A stretch of DNA of 16,290 nt, from assembly GCA_044234005.1 (NCBI GenBank), contig JBIIJE010000054.1:1-16290 (forward strand), given 5' to 3'. This document shows positions 14,981 through 16,290 of the stretch, piece after piece. The position numbers and the translations under genes are program-made. The stretch's first letter is position 1. Every line of letters begins with the position of its first letter. The DNA comes from OLB11 sp044234005 (GTDB lineage: Bacteria; Bacteroidota; Bacteroidia; Chitinophagales; Chitinophagaceae). The notes beneath the pieces were generated by a model, which made no database searches, was not told the DNA's origin, and saw nothing but the letters and a program-made list of their open reading frames with translations.

Positions 14981-16290
14981 ATGTCAAGTGCTAGGAACGA
15001 TAGGATGAAACGTATGAACGAGTTACAAGATATGCCTAAAGCAAAATTGAATGCCGAGAATCTTAAAAAAGGATCGCGCTTGTTTCACTATATGGGTGAG
15101 CAGAAATGGTCATTTGCATTGGGTTTGTTTTTTTTGTTTTTATCTGCAGGTGTTGGTTTGTTATTTCCATTACAAAGTGGAAAAATGTTTGGTATGCTGA
15201 GTAAAAATGATCCGAGTAAAATGGCTGAAGCGCTGAAAAGTTTAGATAAACTTGGACTCACATTGTTAGTGATATTAGTCGTTCAAGGTTTTTTTAGTTT
15301 TATGCGTGTAGTCATGTTCACTAGGGTTACCGAATCATTGCTTCAATCACTCAGAAATAAAGCATTCGAGCGTTTGATTAAAAAGCCAATGACATTTTTT
15401 AGTAAAAATCAATCTGGCGAATTAAGCAGTCGTTTGGCAACAGACTTAAATGTGATTTCGGAAGCATTTACGATGAATATTGCAGAAATAATTCGGCAGA
15501 GTATTGTTGGTATCGGGGGGTTATTTATAATTATCCAAAGTACTAGTTTCGAAGTTTCAAAGTGGTTTCTCATTATCATTCCACCTATGAGCGTGATTGC
15601 TATTTTATTTGCTCGAAAAATCAGGGGCTATAGCAAACAATTTCAAGATAAAATAGCAGATGCGAATGTGATTGTGTCCGAAAGTTTAACAGGTATTGCA
15701 AATGTAAAATCATTTACCAATGAAAATTATGAAATCAATCGCTATGAAAGCAAAACCTTTGACATCAAAAAATTCGGTCTTACCTATGGCACATTTCGAG
15801 GTCTGTTTTTTGCTTTCGTAATTACTTGTATTTTTGGTGCTGTATTTTTTATGCTATACAAAATGCTTCAGCTATATACGATGAATGTTATTTCAGGTGA
15901 AGACTTTGGTAAGTTTATGATGTTAGCATTTTTTGTGAGTGGCAGTTTGGGAGGCTTGCCTGAACAAATCGCAAGCATACAACGTGCTTTAGGTGCCACC
16001 GATAGAGTATTCGAAATTATTGATGACGAAATAGAACCTGTAAGTGAAACAAATCAAGTCGAAACGAAGAAGCCACAAGGTAAAATAGAATTACAACATA
16101 TAAACTTCTCATATCCAACTCGTGAAAATTTTGAAGTATTAAAAGATATTTCTTTCGTTGCTAATGCAGGCGAAACTGTAGCCTTAGTCGGAAGCAGTGG
16201 TAGTGGAAAAAGCACCTTAGCCAATTTAATTTTGCGATTTTACAACCCAATACAAGGTAACATATTATTAGATGGAGAAGAGATTACTAG
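14981..16290 (+). CDS. ABC half-transporter, membrane domain fused to ATPase (MsbA/LmrA type), partial
   Basis: The first 436 residues of an exporter-type ABC protein; the gene runs off the right edge. A basic soluble N-terminus (1-40) is followed by a six-helix membrane domain (about 43-330). The hydrophobic segments around 45-65, 88-106, 165-182, 190-206 and 275-300 are clear, and RNKAFERLIKKPMTFFSKNQSGELSSRL between the second and third is the typical coupling-region signature. The nucleotide-binding domain begins near 365 (KIELQHINFSYPT, with the aromatic A-loop Tyr) and the Walker A motif GSSGSGKS is at 404-411. The window stops before the Q-loop, signature and Walker B. Membrane and ATPase parts on one chain point to a homodimeric or heterodimeric exporter of lipids, drugs or peptides; the substrate cannot be read. 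No peptidase C39 domain precedes it, arguing against a bacteriocin exporter. Confidence 0.93.
   Translation, partial: MSSARNDRMKRMNELQDMPKAKLNAENLKKGSRLFHYMGEQKWSFALGLFFLFLSAGVGLLFPLQSGKMFGMLSKNDPSKMAEALKSLDKLGLTLLVILVVQGFFSFMRVVMFTRVTESLLQSLRNKAFERLIKKPMTFFSKNQSGELSSRLATDLNVISEAFTMNIAEIIRQSIVGIGGLFIIIQSTSFEVSKWFLIIIPPMSVIAILFARKIRGYSKQFQDKIADANVIVSESLTGIANVKSFTNENYEINRYESKTFDIKKFGLTYGTFRGLFFAFVITCIFGAVFFMLYKMLQLYTMNVISGEDFGKFMMLAFFVSGSLGGLPEQIASIQRALGATDRVFEIIDDEIEPVSETNQVETKKPQGKIELQHINFSYPTRENFEVLKDISFVANAGETVALVGSSGSGKSTLANLILRFYNPIQGNILLDGEEIT

Overview
The window looks like a chromosomal segment of an AT-rich member of the Bacteroidota, probably a Chitinophagales/Saprospirales-type lineage. 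Evidence: a 1165-residue secreted protein ending in a gliding-motility-type (type B) type IX secretion sorting domain; a cysteine-free ribosomal protein L32 of the Bacteroidota kind; several promoters matching the Bacteroidota -33 TTTG / -7 TAnnTTTG consensus; and the general absence of strong Shine-Dalgarno sequences. No tRNA, rRNA, CRISPR array, insertion sequence or phage structural gene was seen.

Layout, left to right. (1) 1-299, minus: 5' part of a secreted-protein gene, with an apparent one-base frameshift and no ATG start. (2) 339-1929: a PfkB-family sugar/nucleoside kinase (minus) divergent from a YfiT/DinB-superfamily metal-dependent thiol transferase (plus). (3) 2079-3313, minus: a badly decayed secreted zinc metalloprotease whose HExxHxxGxxH motif and Met-turn can still be rebuilt across frames. 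(4) 3403-4047, plus: an RluE-like 23S rRNA pseudouridine synthase. (5) 4084-5994, minus: an APC-superfamily amino acid permease followed 9 bases later by a META/HslJ-domain lipoprotein-like or secreted protein. (6) 6273-8016, minus: the conserved DUF177(yceD)-rpmF-plsX cluster, without the fabH that often follows. (7) 8472-11969, plus: the large type B T9SS cargo, with an N-terminal DUF7948-like domain, a propeller-like middle and six Cys-containing repeats of about 50 residues. (8) 11976-13962: dinB (Pol IV, minus) divergent from an XRE-HTH/S24 LexA-like regulator (plus) across only 61 bp. (9) 14202-14899: a perfect 18-bp hairpin and a decayed L,D-transpeptidase. (10) 14981 to the window end: the start of an ABC half-transporter of the MsbA/LmrA type.

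The most interesting unit is dinB and its divergent regulator. Two copies of a 17-bp palindrome, core CTAA-N5-TTAG, flank a consensus -7 box and overlap both the dinB -7 box and the regulator start codon. The regulator keeps an Ala-Gly cleavage site and a Ser-Lys dyad. Together these suggest a compact LexA-like damage switch that controls itself and a translesion polymerase.

The second theme is gene decay. Three minus-strand genes for cell-surface or secreted products carry frameshifts, nearly all explained by single-unit length changes in homopolymers or short tandem repeats. The ten other complete genes are intact. Real pseudogenisation is favoured over sequencing error because in-frame nonsense codons are also present, but read-level checking would decide.
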